In this document: positions 55,625 through 64,000 of the stretch, one piece after another
How positions within the stretch are numbered: position 1 is the first letter of the stretch
Layout of the letters: each line of letters starts with the position of its first letter
Assembly: GCF_032050975.1 (NCBI RefSeq)
Contig: NZ_CP116967.1
Location: 2,911,001 to 2,975,000, forward strand
Length of the DNA stretch: 64,000 bases
Direction of reading: 5' to 3'
Source: Candidatus Nitrospira allomarina
GTDB taxonomy: Bacteria > Nitrospirota > Nitrospiria > Nitrospirales > UBA8639
Notes under the pieces: generated by a model
The model's input: only the letters and a program-made list of their open reading frames with translations
What the model was told of the DNA's origin: nothing
Databases searched by the model: none
Position numbers and translations under genes: made by a program

Positions 55625-58600
55625 TTATTCACTGGCCTTTTGGCCAGACCCTCGCCGGTTGTAGATGATGGCATACACGCAGGGCACAAAAAACAAGGTA
55701 AATACGGTCGCGACCATCAGACCGCCGATGACAGCCCGACCCAACGGCGCATTGGGCGAATTACCCATCGACATCGGCAGCATGCCGATGATCATGGCCG
55801 ATGCCGTCATGAGCACCGGACGGATGCGGGCTTTTCCGGCTTCGACAGCAGCCATGATCGCGTCTCCATGCATTTCGAGCCGTTCACGGGCGTACGATAC
55901 GATAAGAATCGAATTGGCGGTTGCGGTGCCCATCGTCATGATGGCCCCCGTCAGCGCCGGCACGGAAATATTCGTGTGTGTCAGGAACAATGCCCAGGCG
56001 ATACCCGCCAGCGCCCCGGGCAATGCGGTAATAATGATAAAGGGATCCAGCCAAGATTGAAAGTTGACGACGATCAGGAGATATACCAGCACGACGGCAA
56101 AGATGAGACCGACAATCAACTCGACATATGCCTCGTACATGGTTTCCGCCTGCCCATGAATTTCAAGCGCAGCACTACGTGGCAACTCGTTCTCCAGATC
56201 CTTGGCAGCCTTCTCGACATCCGCCAGAACACCTCCGAGGTCGCGCCCTTCGGCGGACACATAGATATTGAAGAGCGGCATAATGTTCGCGTGCGAAATC
56301 AGGCCAGGCGTACCGATCATTGAATGTGTGGTTACATTGCCGAGTAGCTGAACGTTGTCTTGCGACGAGTCGAGATTGTTCTGATCGACAGGGACCGTCA
56401 TGAGATTTTTAATACTCGTGAGCTGAGGTTGCGGGGTATAGATGTTGATCTGATAGGAAATGCCGGTTTTGTGATTAAGCCAATATTGCTGGTCGATTTG
56501 TTGACTACCAGAGGTGGACAATAGCAGATTGTCGGCAATTTCCCCCTCGCTCAGGTTGGTGCCGAGGCCGAACGTGCGTTGGCCCTCAACAAAAAGGGTT
56601 GGTGTCCGCATCGTCTGCTGTATCGTCACGTCGCTGGCGCCAGGAATTTTGCGTAGTTCTCCTGCCAATTTTCGTGCAAACTCGTAGTTGGCATACATCT
56701 CCATCCCATTAATTTGCACATCGATCGGCGCCGGCGAGCCAAAGTTGAGAATTTTGGCGGTCAGATCAGCCGGCTGAAACGTGAATTCGGTGCCTGGATA
56801 CCGCTCCCGAAGACCTTTGCGGAGAATACGCCGATAGTCCCAAACCGGGGACTTTTCATTTTTCAGGTCGATCGTCAGGTCGCAATCCTGGGACCCGATC
56901 GTCGGTGTCGGTATAAAAGCGAGGTTATGCGGTCCGACCGGCAGGCCGCAATTGCTGACGACCCCTTCAACCTGACCGGGAAGCATCTGCGCGATGTCTT
57001 TCGAAACGAGAGAGCTGAGACGGCTTGAGACCTCAATACGCGTGCCGAGCGGCGCCCTCATATGCATCTGCATCGTCCCCGACTTGACCTCGGGGAAGAA
57101 GTCTCGTCCGTTGAAATAGAATAGGCTGAGGGAGACAAGTGCGAGGGAGAGAGAGATGACGACGAAGGTGCGGCGATGGGCGATGGCTTGTTCGAGGCGG
57201 GCATTGTAACGCTCACGGAACCGGTCGAAACCGCGTTCGAAGCCTTGCTGGAATCGGACGAAGAAGCTTCGGCGTTTATCCGGATCGACGTCTCCACCCT
57301 CCTCAGCGGCCTCGTGGTGATCCGCAAGGATATATTTCGCCATGGTTGGCACAAGTGTCCGGGAAAGGATGAACGATGAGAGCATCGCAAAAATGATCGC
57401 CTTCGCCATTGGTGCAAATAGCCAGCCGGATACGCCGCTGAGCTCGAAGAGCGGGAGCCAGACGATGGCGATGCTTAACGTGGCGACCAAGGTGGGGACG
57501 ATGATCTGGTTGGCGGCGTCGACGATCGCCTCATCGAGGGGTTTGCCCATAGCGAGATGGGTGTCGATATTCTCAATCATGACCGTCGCGTCGTCGACGA
57601 GTATGCCGACGGCCAGCGCCAAACCGCCCAAGGTCATGAGATTCAGCGATTCTCCGGATAAGTTTAAGCCGATGAGTGCGGAGAGGATGGAGAGTGGGAT
57701 CGAGGTGGCAATAATAACCGTTGGCCGCCATGAACCCAGTAACAACAGAACGATAAGGGCAACCAGTGTGGAAGCCGTGGCCATTTCTTTCACCACGTCC
57801 GCGATCGATTCCTTCACGAAAAGCGAGGCGTCGTTGAGAATTTTAACCTCTACGCCCTTGGGCACAATCTTTTCAATGCGCGGGATCGCCTTCTTGACCC
57901 CATCAACAACTTCCAAGGTCGAAGCCTCACCACTCTTCATGACGACGAGTGTGACGGCTTGTTTGCCTTCCACCAGCACGGCATTCGTTTGTGGCGGGCC
58001 GGCGAGGGTCACATTGGCGACATCACGCATATAAATGAAGGCGTTTCCGTCTCGCTTGATCGGAATATTATTAAAATCCTCGACCTGCAACGGCATCGCG
58101 TTTGTCTGGACCATCCAGTCCGTGGTCTTAATTTTTTGGTCGCCTGCGGGCAACACCTTATTCTGCCTATCGAAGGCATGGAAAATATCTGCTGGAGTAA
58201 GGCCACGGGCCAGGAGCTTTTGCTGGTCAAGCGAGACCAGGAGTTGTTTCGGTTGTCCTCCGTAGGGATGCGGCAGGATCGCTCCGGGAATCGTCACGAG
58301 AAGAGGCCGGATTTGGGTAAAGGCAAGGTTATAGAGCTCTGCGGGCGTGAGCGTGTCGGAGGTGACTTGCAGCATGGCCACCGGCACTGAGGATGCCTCG
58401 AGACGCATGATCATAGGCGGTGAAATATCGGGCGGCAGGGCTTTGACTACTGTCTGCGAAATCGCCGCAACTTCGGCTTCCGCCCCGGCAAGGTTGACTC
58501 CGTCCTGAAGAAAGATATTAATGATGCTGATACCGAAATAGGATTTGCTATCAATCTTCTTGATGCCTTCAACAGTCGAGGTCAAGGCACGTTCGAAATA

Positions 58601-58798
58601 AAACGTAATACGTCCGGATACATCGCTCGGAAGCAAACCTGCGTAGGACCACACCACGGAGATGACGGGAATTTTGATATTCGGAAAGACATCGGTTGGG
58701 GTTTGGAGCACCGACTTGGTCCCGAAAATCACGATGAGAATGGCAAGAACAACGAAGGTCAGAGGCCTTCGCAAAGCAATGAGGACAAGCTGATTCAT
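55625..58798 (-). CDS. RND efflux pump, HAE1-like (copy 1)
   Basis: This 1057-residue proton-driven inner-membrane pump has the RND plan of twelve helices and two large periplasmic loops. The N-terminus MNQLVLIALRRPLTFVV and TM4 proton-relay motif GILVDDATVMIENID are clear. The second half holds SWLDPFIIITALPGALAGI and GTATANSILIVSYARER. The substrate is not predictable; the acidic pair in TM4 favours the hydrophobe/amphiphile (HAE) type over the heavy-metal type. A charged cytoplasmic stretch (EEGGDVDPDKRRSFF) sits mid-protein. It starts operon 1; the repeat at 58912-58967 is 114 bases upstream. Confidence 0.94.
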   Translation of the reverse strand: MNQLVLIALRRPLTFVVLAILIVIFGTKSVLQTPTDVFPNIKIPVISVVWSYAGLLPSDVSGRITFYFERALTSTVEGIKKIDSKSYFGISIINIFLQDGVNLAGAEAEVAAISQTVVKALPPDISPPMIMRLEASSVPVAMLQVTSDTLTPAELYNLAFTQIRPLLVTIPGAILPHPYGGQPKQLLVSLDQQKLLARGLTPADIFHAFDRQNKVLPAGDQKIKTTDWMVQTNAMPLQVEDFNNIPIKRDGNAFIYMRDVANVTLAGPPQTNAVLVEGKQAVTLVVMKSGEASTLEVVDGVKKAIPRIEKIVPKGVEVKILNDASLFVKESIADVVKEMATASTLVALIVLLLLGSWRPTVIIATSIPLSILSALIGLNLSGESLNLMTLGGLALAVGILVDDATVMIENIDTHLAMGKPLDEAIVDAANQIIVPTLVATLSIAIVWLPLFELSGVSGWLFAPMAKAIIFAMLSSFILSRTLVPTMAKYILADHHEAAEEGGDVDPDKRRSFFVRFQQGFERGFDRFRERYNARLEQAIAHRRTFVVISLSLALVSLSLFYFNGRDFFPEVKSGTMQMHMRAPLGTRIEVSSRLSSLVSKDIAQMLPGQVEGVVSNCGLPVGPHNLAFIPTPTIGSQDCDLTIDLKNEKSPVWDYRRILRKGLRERYPGTEFTFQPADLTAKILNFGSPAPIDVQINGMEMYANYEFARKLAGELRKIPGASDVTIQQTMRTPTLFVEGQRTFGLGTNLSEGEIADNLLLSTSGSQQIDQQYWLNHKTGISYQINIYTPQPQLTSIKNLMTVPVDQNNLDSSQDNVQLLGNVTTHSMIGTPGLISHANIMPLFNIYVSAEGRDLGGVLADVEKAAKDLENELPRSAALEIHGQAETMYEAYVELIVGLIFAVVLVYLLIVVNFQSWLDPFIIITALPGALAGIAWALFLTHTNISVPALTGAIMTMGTATANSILIVSYARERLEMHGDAIMAAVEAGKARIRPVLMTASAMIIGMLPMSMGNSPNAPLGRAVIGGLMVATVFTLFFVPCVYAIIYNRRGSGQKASE

Positions 58799-59758
58799 GA
58801 GCAATTTCTGCTAAATACGGCTATCGGCGGGTTGAGGTTTTTGTCATTGAGACACTGCGTACCTCATGATCCGTATAAGATACAACCCCTGACTCAAGCA
58901 TCTTTACTGGTGAACAGCAGAACAATTACCAAATTGTTTACCGAATAGCAAAACAATCCCCAAATTGAATTCTCTCGATATTCGGATTAGTAAGGTCAGC
59001 GGTGCCCACCTGTAGCGATCTCCATCTGTTCAACTGGAATGTTTTTTTCAGCAAAGTTTGGCAAATGTTGGGTGCATTTTTAAAAGGCGTGCATCAGGCG
59101 GAATCTTCAATTTCCCCAAAAACTCCAAAAGTTGGGCAATCGCACCAAAAAATCCTGCTTAAACCTGTGCCTTTGATCCCGTGTCAACACGGGCTGATTG
59201 CTTGAAGTTTAATATATTGGCCATAGGTCGGAAGCTTTCCAATCCCTGGCCTGTCGCCTCTAGGTTAATCGGTTGAATATGAGAAGAAGAACGGACAGCG
59301 AGGATTCTATTCCGAGGTCCTTGCTGAAAGCGGTTGCTAGAATGGATGACAGCTTAGGAAGAATACATCGTCTTCGGGAATGATTAGAGGGGCGTCAATG
59401 AGTTGATTCATGAGCGGGATCTGCTTAACCATGGTCTCCGATTGTCGAACGCTTCACCCGTCCGTGCAAAAAAGCACCGAACCTAGATAGGTTCCAATGC
59501 GCGAACAATCCGAACACGGAAGCCGAGATGAAGAAAGAAGGGTCAGACGGGTGTCTTGAAAAACATGGTGAGATCAACCTTCTTAGAGTCTTTGATTGAC
59601 CATTTCCTATGAAATTTGTAGCTCAAATAAGTATCTGAATGAGCAGGATTTCACCTGTTTGCAGAGTTGAGGATTGAAATTGCGCTCGATTCCCCGATTT
59701 TTATCTGTTTAGATTCAACCGTCATATGTTTGAATTTTTCTGCACAGTGAACCATCCT
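58799..59758. other. 960-bp gap between efflux operons 1 and 2
   Basis: No gene is supported. The stretch contains the direct repeats at 58912-58967, a short hairpin CCCGTG-TCAA-CACGGG at 59178-59193, and a 30-base piece at about 59401-59430 resembling the start region of the RND gene. The base composition is AT-richer than the flanking operons. Confidence 0.5.
58912..58967. promoter_or_regulatory. 25-bp direct repeats with inverted repeat upstream of RND copy 1
   Basis: Two 25-base units at 58912-58936 and 58943-58967 agree at 21 of 25 positions (GAAyAGCArAACAAT..CCAAATTG pattern) with a 31-base period, three helical turns. The first unit and its right flank contain a perfect inverted repeat, AACAATT-ACCA-AATTGTT (58921-58938). 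The site is 114-169 bases upstream of the RND start. It looks like a two-site operator for a dimeric regulator. The binding protein is unknown. Confidence 0.5.
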
Positions 59759-61393
59759 TCAGGGAACGGACGGTTTGGTCAAATCATTATTCATTCCTCT
59801 GTTGAACACATTTACATCGATGCCACCGGCGGGTGGCGGTTTGTCGAGATCGACATATTGGAACGTATCGAATGGTTGGATCTCCTCGTCCGAAGGTAAT
59901 TGGTTGCGGTTCCAGCCTCCCCCGAGCGCGCGCACGAGCGCAACCGAAGCTCTCAGCAGGTCGGCCTTGATAGACACCAAGTCGATACGCGCCTCGAGTG
60001 TGGCGACCTGCGCATAGATGAGTTCAAGGCTGGAGGCCAACCCGCCGCGATAAAGCTCCGTCGTCAAATTTTGCGTCTTGAGCGTGGCTCCGACTGCGGC
60101 GCCTTGCCGATTGGCCGCCCGGGTCAGCCGGTTGGTCAGGCTCAAATTGTTTTCGACTTCCCGAAAGGCGTTCAGCACGGTTGCCCGGTAGCGATCTTCC
60201 GTTTCGCGATAGGCCGACCAGGCCTGCTGTAATTGGGCGCGGCGATATCCACCCTGGAAGAGCGGCAGCGAAACAGTGGACCCATAGGACCAAAAACTAC
60301 TGGCGAGCTTGATCAGACTGAAACCGTTATCTTCGAACCCTCCGCCGGCCGAGAACCGCACATCGGGGAAAAAAGCCGCGCGGGCGATGCCGATAACGCG
60401 GTTCGCCTGTGCCATCCGCCGCTCCATCCCGGCGATGTCAGGCCGCCGCTCCAGCAAGGTGGAAGGGATGGTTCTGGGAATGGCGAAATTCTCTACGCGA
60501 AGGTCATCCACCGGTTCGATCGTGAAGCTGCTCGGCGTCATGTTGACAAGAATGGCGATCGCCTGTTCCGTCACTTGGCGTTGGCCTTGAATCTGGGCTA
60601 ATTTTGTCTCCGTACTGAACAGAAGGGATTCAACTCGGGCGACGTCCAATGCGGATGCGATCGCGCCGGCGAACTGGGCATTGACGAGGTTGAGCACGTT
60701 TCTATAGAGGTCGATCGATTGGGCATAGATCGCCGTCTGCGCGTCGAATCCGCGGAGTGTAAAATAGTTTGCCCCAATTTCCGCCTGCAGGCTGAGTCGC
60801 GCCAGGCCATAATCCGCGGCGCGCTCCTCGGCGCGGTAGAGTTCGGCCCGCGTAGCATTGCGAAGCGCGGACCAAAAATCGGGCTCCCAGGACGCCAAAC
60901 CTCCGGTGGAAATGGACACTTCCCGGTTGTCTTCGCCGAGGCCGCGAAACAGACTATTATCGGATTGCCTATTGTTCGAGACGCCAAACCCCAGACCGGC
61001 GTGAGGAAGGTACTGCGAGCGCGCCCTCATCATCAAATCGCGAGCTTGAACGAATCGTTCTCCGGCGGCTTGCAGATCCGGATTGGCTGCCATGGCCTGT
61101 TCTTCAAGACTATTCAGAATTGGATCGTTAAAAAGTTTCCACCAATCCGGGCGTAATTCATCATCAGACGGCTTCGCCTCGACGAAGGGACTTGCCCCTT
61201 TCCATGAGGTCGGTACGACGTATTGGGGCGGTTCATAGCTAGGCGCTAGATCGACAGCCGGGAACCAATTGCAAGCCGGTAAATTGAGTGTCAGGAGGAA
61301 CAAGCCATAGCGCCACGCACGGGACAGAAAGATAGGCCAGGCTTTCAGTCTCAGGGATAAACATTCGCCAATCATGGGTATCGCGGCTCTCAT
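59759..61393 (-). CDS. outer-membrane efflux lipoprotein, NodT/OprM type (copy 2)
   Basis: This 544-residue paralogue of the channel at 52734 has a long signal segment with lipobox LPAC near residue 41 and mature start FPAVDLAPSYEPPQYVV. Both OEP repeats and the C-terminal tail (QPFDTFQYVDLDKPPPAGGI) are kept. The start ATG overlaps the adaptor stop as ATGA (61390-61393), so the start is well supported despite the longer N-terminus. DNA is nearly identical to copy 1 in places, for example a 41-base exact match at 60225-60265 and 53200-53240. Confidence 0.92.
   Translation of the reverse strand: MRAAIPMIGECLSLRLKAWPIFLSRAWRYGLFLLTLNLPACNWFPAVDLAPSYEPPQYVVPTSWKGASPFVEAKPSDDELRPDWWKLFNDPILNSLEEQAMAANPDLQAAGERFVQARDLMMRARSQYLPHAGLGFGVSNNRQSDNSLFRGLGEDNREVSISTGGLASWEPDFWSALRNATRAELYRAEERAADYGLARLSLQAEIGANYFTLRGFDAQTAIYAQSIDLYRNVLNLVNAQFAGAIASALDVARVESLLFSTETKLAQIQGQRQVTEQAIAILVNMTPSSFTIEPVDDLRVENFAIPRTIPSTLLERRPDIAGMERRMAQANRVIGIARAAFFPDVRFSAGGGFEDNGFSLIKLASSFWSYGSTVSLPLFQGGYRRAQLQQAWSAYRETEDRYRATVLNAFREVENNLSLTNRLTRAANRQGAAVGATLKTQNLTTELYRGGLASSLELIYAQVATLEARIDLVSIKADLLRASVALVRALGGGWNRNQLPSDEEIQPFDTFQYVDLDKPPPAGGIDVNVFNRGMNNDLTKPSVP
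60225..60265. repeat. 41-bp exact repeat shared with 53200-53240
   Basis: These 41 bases, starting TGCTGTAATTGGGCGCGG, occur unchanged at 53200-53240. Both lie at the same codons of the two outer-membrane channel genes. They are the longest exact match I noticed and mark the pair as tandem duplicates 7,025 bases apart. They could also serve as a recombination point. Confidence 0.8.
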
Positions 61394-62673
61394 GGTAAAG
61401 TGTGTTCCTTTGGTGGCGATGACTCGTTCGGCGCCGGTGCGCCTGTTGGCAGCGGTCCGCCGGTGGGCTCGGGCGCGTCGGTCGGTGCGGATGCATCCGT
61501 ATTGGTAAGGTCATAACCGGGGGCCGGGGTCACGATGCGCACGGTGTCTCCTTCCAGCAACGCGGCGCTGGGGTTGTTTACGATGCGGTCGGTGGTGGAA
61601 ATCCCTTCGGCTACTTCGACGGCATTGTCGAGAAGTTTGCTCACGGTAATGGGGTTAAAGTGCACCCGGTCGTCCTCCGCCACCACAGCCACTTGCGTGC
61701 CGCGCTCCTGGAAAACCAATGCGGTGGATGGAATCGTAAACACTTTCCGGTCGACCGGGGCCGTGAGGTGGACCTGGGCGTAGGAGCCCGGCCAAAGAGC
61801 CCTGTCCTCGTTTTCGATCGTGAAGACGGTAATCGCGGTACGTGTGCTGACGTCGAATCCACGTGAGACAGTCAGGAATTTGGCGGTGAAATGACGATCG
61901 GGCAATTGTGGTACTGTTACGTCGGCCGTGAGACCTGGCTGGAGGAAGGGTCCGAACGACTCCGGCACGGAGACAAAGAGTCGCAGCAGACTCACGTCGG
62001 CCACAGTAAAGAGATTGCTGACCGAGCCGGGGGAACTGATCGTCCCTTCCTTATTGACGTAGTCGCCGACATTGATGTTGCGGACGGTTACCACCCCGTC
62101 ATAGGGTGCGACAATGGTTTTGAACCGGATGAGGGCCTCGAAGTTCCTGACGTTCTGCTCCGCTGCTCTGACCTTTGCCAACTCCGCTTTTGCTTCCGCC
62201 ACCTTCACAGAAATCGACTGCTCGGAGACCGCATGGTTTTGGCGGAGAGCCAGCCAGCGCTTGGCTGTAATTTCGGCGAGTGAATAGATGGCGCGCACCG
62301 ACTCCAGATCCGCTTTGGCTTGGTGATATTGGGCGTCGAGAGCGGGCGCGTTGATTTCGGCGAGGATATCGCCTTTTTTCACCAGCGCGCCGTAGTCCTT
62401 GTACCACATCTTCACATACCCCGAGACCTGTGCGTAGATTGGAGCCTGAAACCAAGCTTCAACAGTACCGGGGAGCGTAATAGTCTCGGTCGGAGGCACT
62501 GCCTTTGCATGAATGACCGTCACGGTGGAGACGGCGTTTTCGTGCGTTTCCTTGCGCAGCAGAGAGGCGTCGCTTTTGCTCTCGTAAACCCGATAGCCGA
62601 GGTAGAAGGTACACAGGAGGGCAACCGAGATGACCATGAGTCTTCCACGAACAATCTTACGCATTGTATGCAT
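61390..62673 (-). CDS. RND periplasmic adaptor (membrane-fusion protein, copy 2)
   Basis: This 427-residue paralogue of the adaptor at 54358 has an N-terminal anchor (MVISVALLCTFYLGYRVY), lipoyl halves APIYAQVSGYVKMWYKDYG and TIVAPYDGVVTVRNINVGDY, and the same beta-barrel and membrane-proximal domains. The tail is Pro/Ala/Thr-rich (APTDAPEPTGGPLPTGAPAP) and unlike copy 1. The start ATG lies 17 bases inside the RND copy 2 end (a second ATG at 62664 gives an 8-base overlap), and the stop overlaps the channel gene start. All three genes are thus translationally linked. Confidence 0.92.
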   Translation of the reverse strand: MHTMRKIVRGRLMVISVALLCTFYLGYRVYESKSDASLLRKETHENAVSTVTVIHAKAVPPTETITLPGTVEAWFQAPIYAQVSGYVKMWYKDYGALVKKGDILAEINAPALDAQYHQAKADLESVRAIYSLAEITAKRWLALRQNHAVSEQSISVKVAEAKAELAKVRAAEQNVRNFEALIRFKTIVAPYDGVVTVRNINVGDYVNKEGTISSPGSVSNLFTVADVSLLRLFVSVPESFGPFLQPGLTADVTVPQLPDRHFTAKFLTVSRGFDVSTRTAITVFTIENEDRALWPGSYAQVHLTAPVDRKVFTIPSTALVFQERGTQVAVVAEDDRVHFNPITVSKLLDNAVEVAEGISTTDRIVNNPSAALLEGDTVRIVTPAPGYDLTNTDASAPTDAPEPTGGPLPTGAPAPNESSPPKEHTLP

Positions 62674-64000
62674 GGTCCTTCTGGCGAACCGCTCGCCTGT
62701 TATAAATCATCGCGTAGACGCAAGGCACAAACAGTAGGGTAAAAACGGTGGCAACAAGTAAGCCGCCGATGACGGCGCGTCCCAGAGGTGCATTCGTGGA
62801 ATATCCTGTCGCCATAGGGACCATCCCGAAAATCATGGCCGAGGCCGTCATGAGCACGGGTCGGAAGCGGGTTACTCCGGCTTCCATCGCGGCCTGCAAT
62901 GCATCGCCATGCTCCTTCAGCCTGTCGCGTGCATAGGACACGACAAGAATTGAATTGGCGGTTGCCGTGCCCATGGTCATAATGGCGCCCGTGAGGGCTG
63001 GCTCCGAAAGCCGCGTATGGGTCAGGAACAAGGCCCACGCAATGCCCGCCAGAGCGCCGGGGAGGGCTGTAATAATGATGAAAGGATCCAGCCAGGATTG
63101 GAAGTTGACGACAATCAGCAGATAGATCAGCACGACCGCAGCGAGAAGTCCGAAGATCAGCTCGAAATACGCGTCATGCATCAACGAAGCCTGGCCGTGG
63201 ATTTCAAGCTCAGCGGTGCGTGGCTTCTCGTCTTCCATGCTTTTGGCGACCTTTTGAACATCCCCCAACACGCCGCCGAGGTCCCGTCCTTCGGCAGATA
63301 TATAGATATTGAACAGCGGCATGATGTTCCCATGCGTGATTACGCCCGGGGTGCCCGTCGCGGTAATGTCGGCCAAATTTCCGAGGAGCTGCACTTCCTG
63401 TCCCTCCGGATCTTTCGAGTCGCTCGCGGACTCGACCGGGATAGTCTTGAGACTGTTGACACTGTTGATCTGTGGCTGCGGCGTATAGACATTAATCAGG
63501 TACGACATGCCGGTACTGGGATCGAGCCAATAGATCTGGTCGGTTTGTTGGCTCCCGGCGGTCGTCATGAGCAGGTTGTCGGCCATTTCCTTGAGGGACC
63601 TGTTGACTCCGAGTCCGAACGTGCGATTGCCTTCGACCATGAGGGTCGGTGTGCGCATCGTCTGCTGGATCACCACGTCTGCGGCACCGGGAACCTCGCG
63701 AAATTTGCCCACCAATTTACGTGCGAACTCATAGTTGGGATACATGTCCGGGCCGTTGATTTGCACATCGATCGGCGCAGGCGCCCCAAAGTTAAGAATT
63801 TTTGCAGTCAGATCGGACGGTTGGAAGGTGAATTCGGTTCCGGGATAGCGATCCCGCAATCCTTTGCGGAGAATTCGCCGATAGTCCCAGACCGGGGATT
63901 TTTCATCATTCAGGAGGATCGTCAAGTCACAATCCTGGGAGCCGATCGTTGGTGTCGGAATGAAGGCGAGGTTATGCGGTCCGACCGGTAGACCACAATT
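62657..64000 (-). CDS. RND efflux pump (copy 2, 5' part beyond the window)
   Basis: The frame is open from the window edge (64000) to the stop at 62657, 447 codons, the C-terminal 40 percent of an RND pump. It aligns with the second half of copy 1: CGLPVGPHNLAFIPTPTIGS at the edge, then DEKSPVWDYRRILRKGLR, NFGAPAPIDVQINGPDMYPN, SWLDPFIIITALPGALAGI and GTATANSILVVSYARDR. The end differs (VRQKDHAYNA). Its start lies to the right of the window. It overlaps the adaptor gene by 17 bases. Being incomplete, its substrate class rests on copy 1. Confidence 0.92.
   Translation of the reverse strand, partial: NCGLPVGPHNLAFIPTPTIGSQDCDLTILLNDEKSPVWDYRRILRKGLRDRYPGTEFTFQPSDLTAKILNFGAPAPIDVQINGPDMYPNYEFARKLVGKFREVPGAADVVIQQTMRTPTLMVEGNRTFGLGVNRSLKEMADNLLMTTAGSQQTDQIYWLDPSTGMSYLINVYTPQPQINSVNSLKTIPVESASDSKDPEGQEVQLLGNLADITATGTPGVITHGNIMPLFNIYISAEGRDLGGVLGDVQKVAKSMEDEKPRTAELEIHGQASLMHDAYFELIFGLLAAVVLIYLLIVVNFQSWLDPFIIITALPGALAGIAWALFLTHTRLSEPALTGAIMTMGTATANSILVVSYARDRLKEHGDALQAAMEAGVTRFRPVLMTASAMIFGMVPMATGYSTNAPLGRAVIGGLLVATVFTLLFVPCVYAMIYNRRAVRQKDHAYNA

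Noticed and set aside
57342-58034. Plus-strand open frame of about 230 codons opposite the RND pump
   Set aside because: Antisense to conserved RND sequence and rich in Ser/Thr/Met, as expected for a complementary-strand artefact.
63017-63991. Plus-strand open frame of about 320 codons at the right end
   Set aside because: Antisense to the partial RND copy 2, which aligns along its whole length with copy 1.
1-64000. tRNA, rRNA, prophage or insertion sequence
   Set aside because: I saw no cloverleaf-like segment, transposase, integrase or terminal inverted repeats on reading both strands; a dedicated RNA search could still find a short RNA gene.

Overview
The window reads as a chromosomal segment of a Gram-negative, LPS- and outer-membrane-bearing bacterium. 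The gene mix points to the phylum Nitrospirota, most likely Nitrospira or a close relative: DUF2934 and YtxH-like small proteins, a combined glycogen and TreY/TreZ locus, class I aldolase plus FBPase for gluconeogenesis, and cytochrome bd. This placement is inferred from gene content, not from a marker gene. I saw no rRNA, tRNA, CRISPR array, insertion sequence or recognisable transcription-factor gene.

Layout. 1-5.5 kb: envelope and nucleotide-sugar genes (the end of an ElyC/DUF218-type gene, two lipoproteins, a KdsC-type phosphatase, manC and a phosphomannomutase). 5.7-16.6 kb: housekeeping genes, namely fbp, a PIN-TRAM protein, ispD, ispF, cysE, class I aldolase, gdhA, truA, a periplasmic amidase, a YacP-like NYN protein, tatD and a PAP2 phosphatase. 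16.6-33 kb: a cation exporter, YtxH-like proteins and a glycogen/trehalose block (treY, glgC, lapA-like, glgB, treZ, glgX, malQ). Glycogen synthase and phosphorylase are not in the window. 33-37.2 kb: a small MscS-type channel, a stand-alone MgtE-N/CBS protein translationally coupled to a full MgtE Mg2+ channel, and a further CBS-pair protein. 37.4-42.8 kb: two HtrA/DegP proteases flanking a three-gene minus-strand set of small envelope proteins.

42.9-52.2 kb is visibly GC-richer by eye. It carries an acetolactate-synthase-like ThDP enzyme, pgi, a HAD hydrolase, cydB-cydA (bd oxidase of the short, cyanide-insensitive type) and the soluble transhydrogenase sthA. 52.7-64 kb holds two tandem, diverged copies of a tripartite RND efflux operon, ordered RND pump, membrane-fusion protein, outer-membrane lipoprotein on the minus strand. 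The second copy runs off the right edge.

How the parts work together. Aldolase, FBPase, Pgi, phosphohexomutase and GlgC form a gluconeogenic route into sugar nucleotides. These feed GDP-mannose (ManC) and glycogen (GlgB), and from glycogen trehalose (TreY/TreZ) and mobilisation (GlgX/MalQ). Together with MscS, MgtE, HtrA and RND modules the window looks weighted to osmotic, envelope and redox homeostasis. The most noteworthy non-coding signals are a 31-bp-period direct repeat with a perfect inverted repeat upstream of the first RND gene, a perfect 14-bp palindrome between lapA and glgB, a long hairpin upstream of sthA, and helically phased AT boxes before the second htrA.
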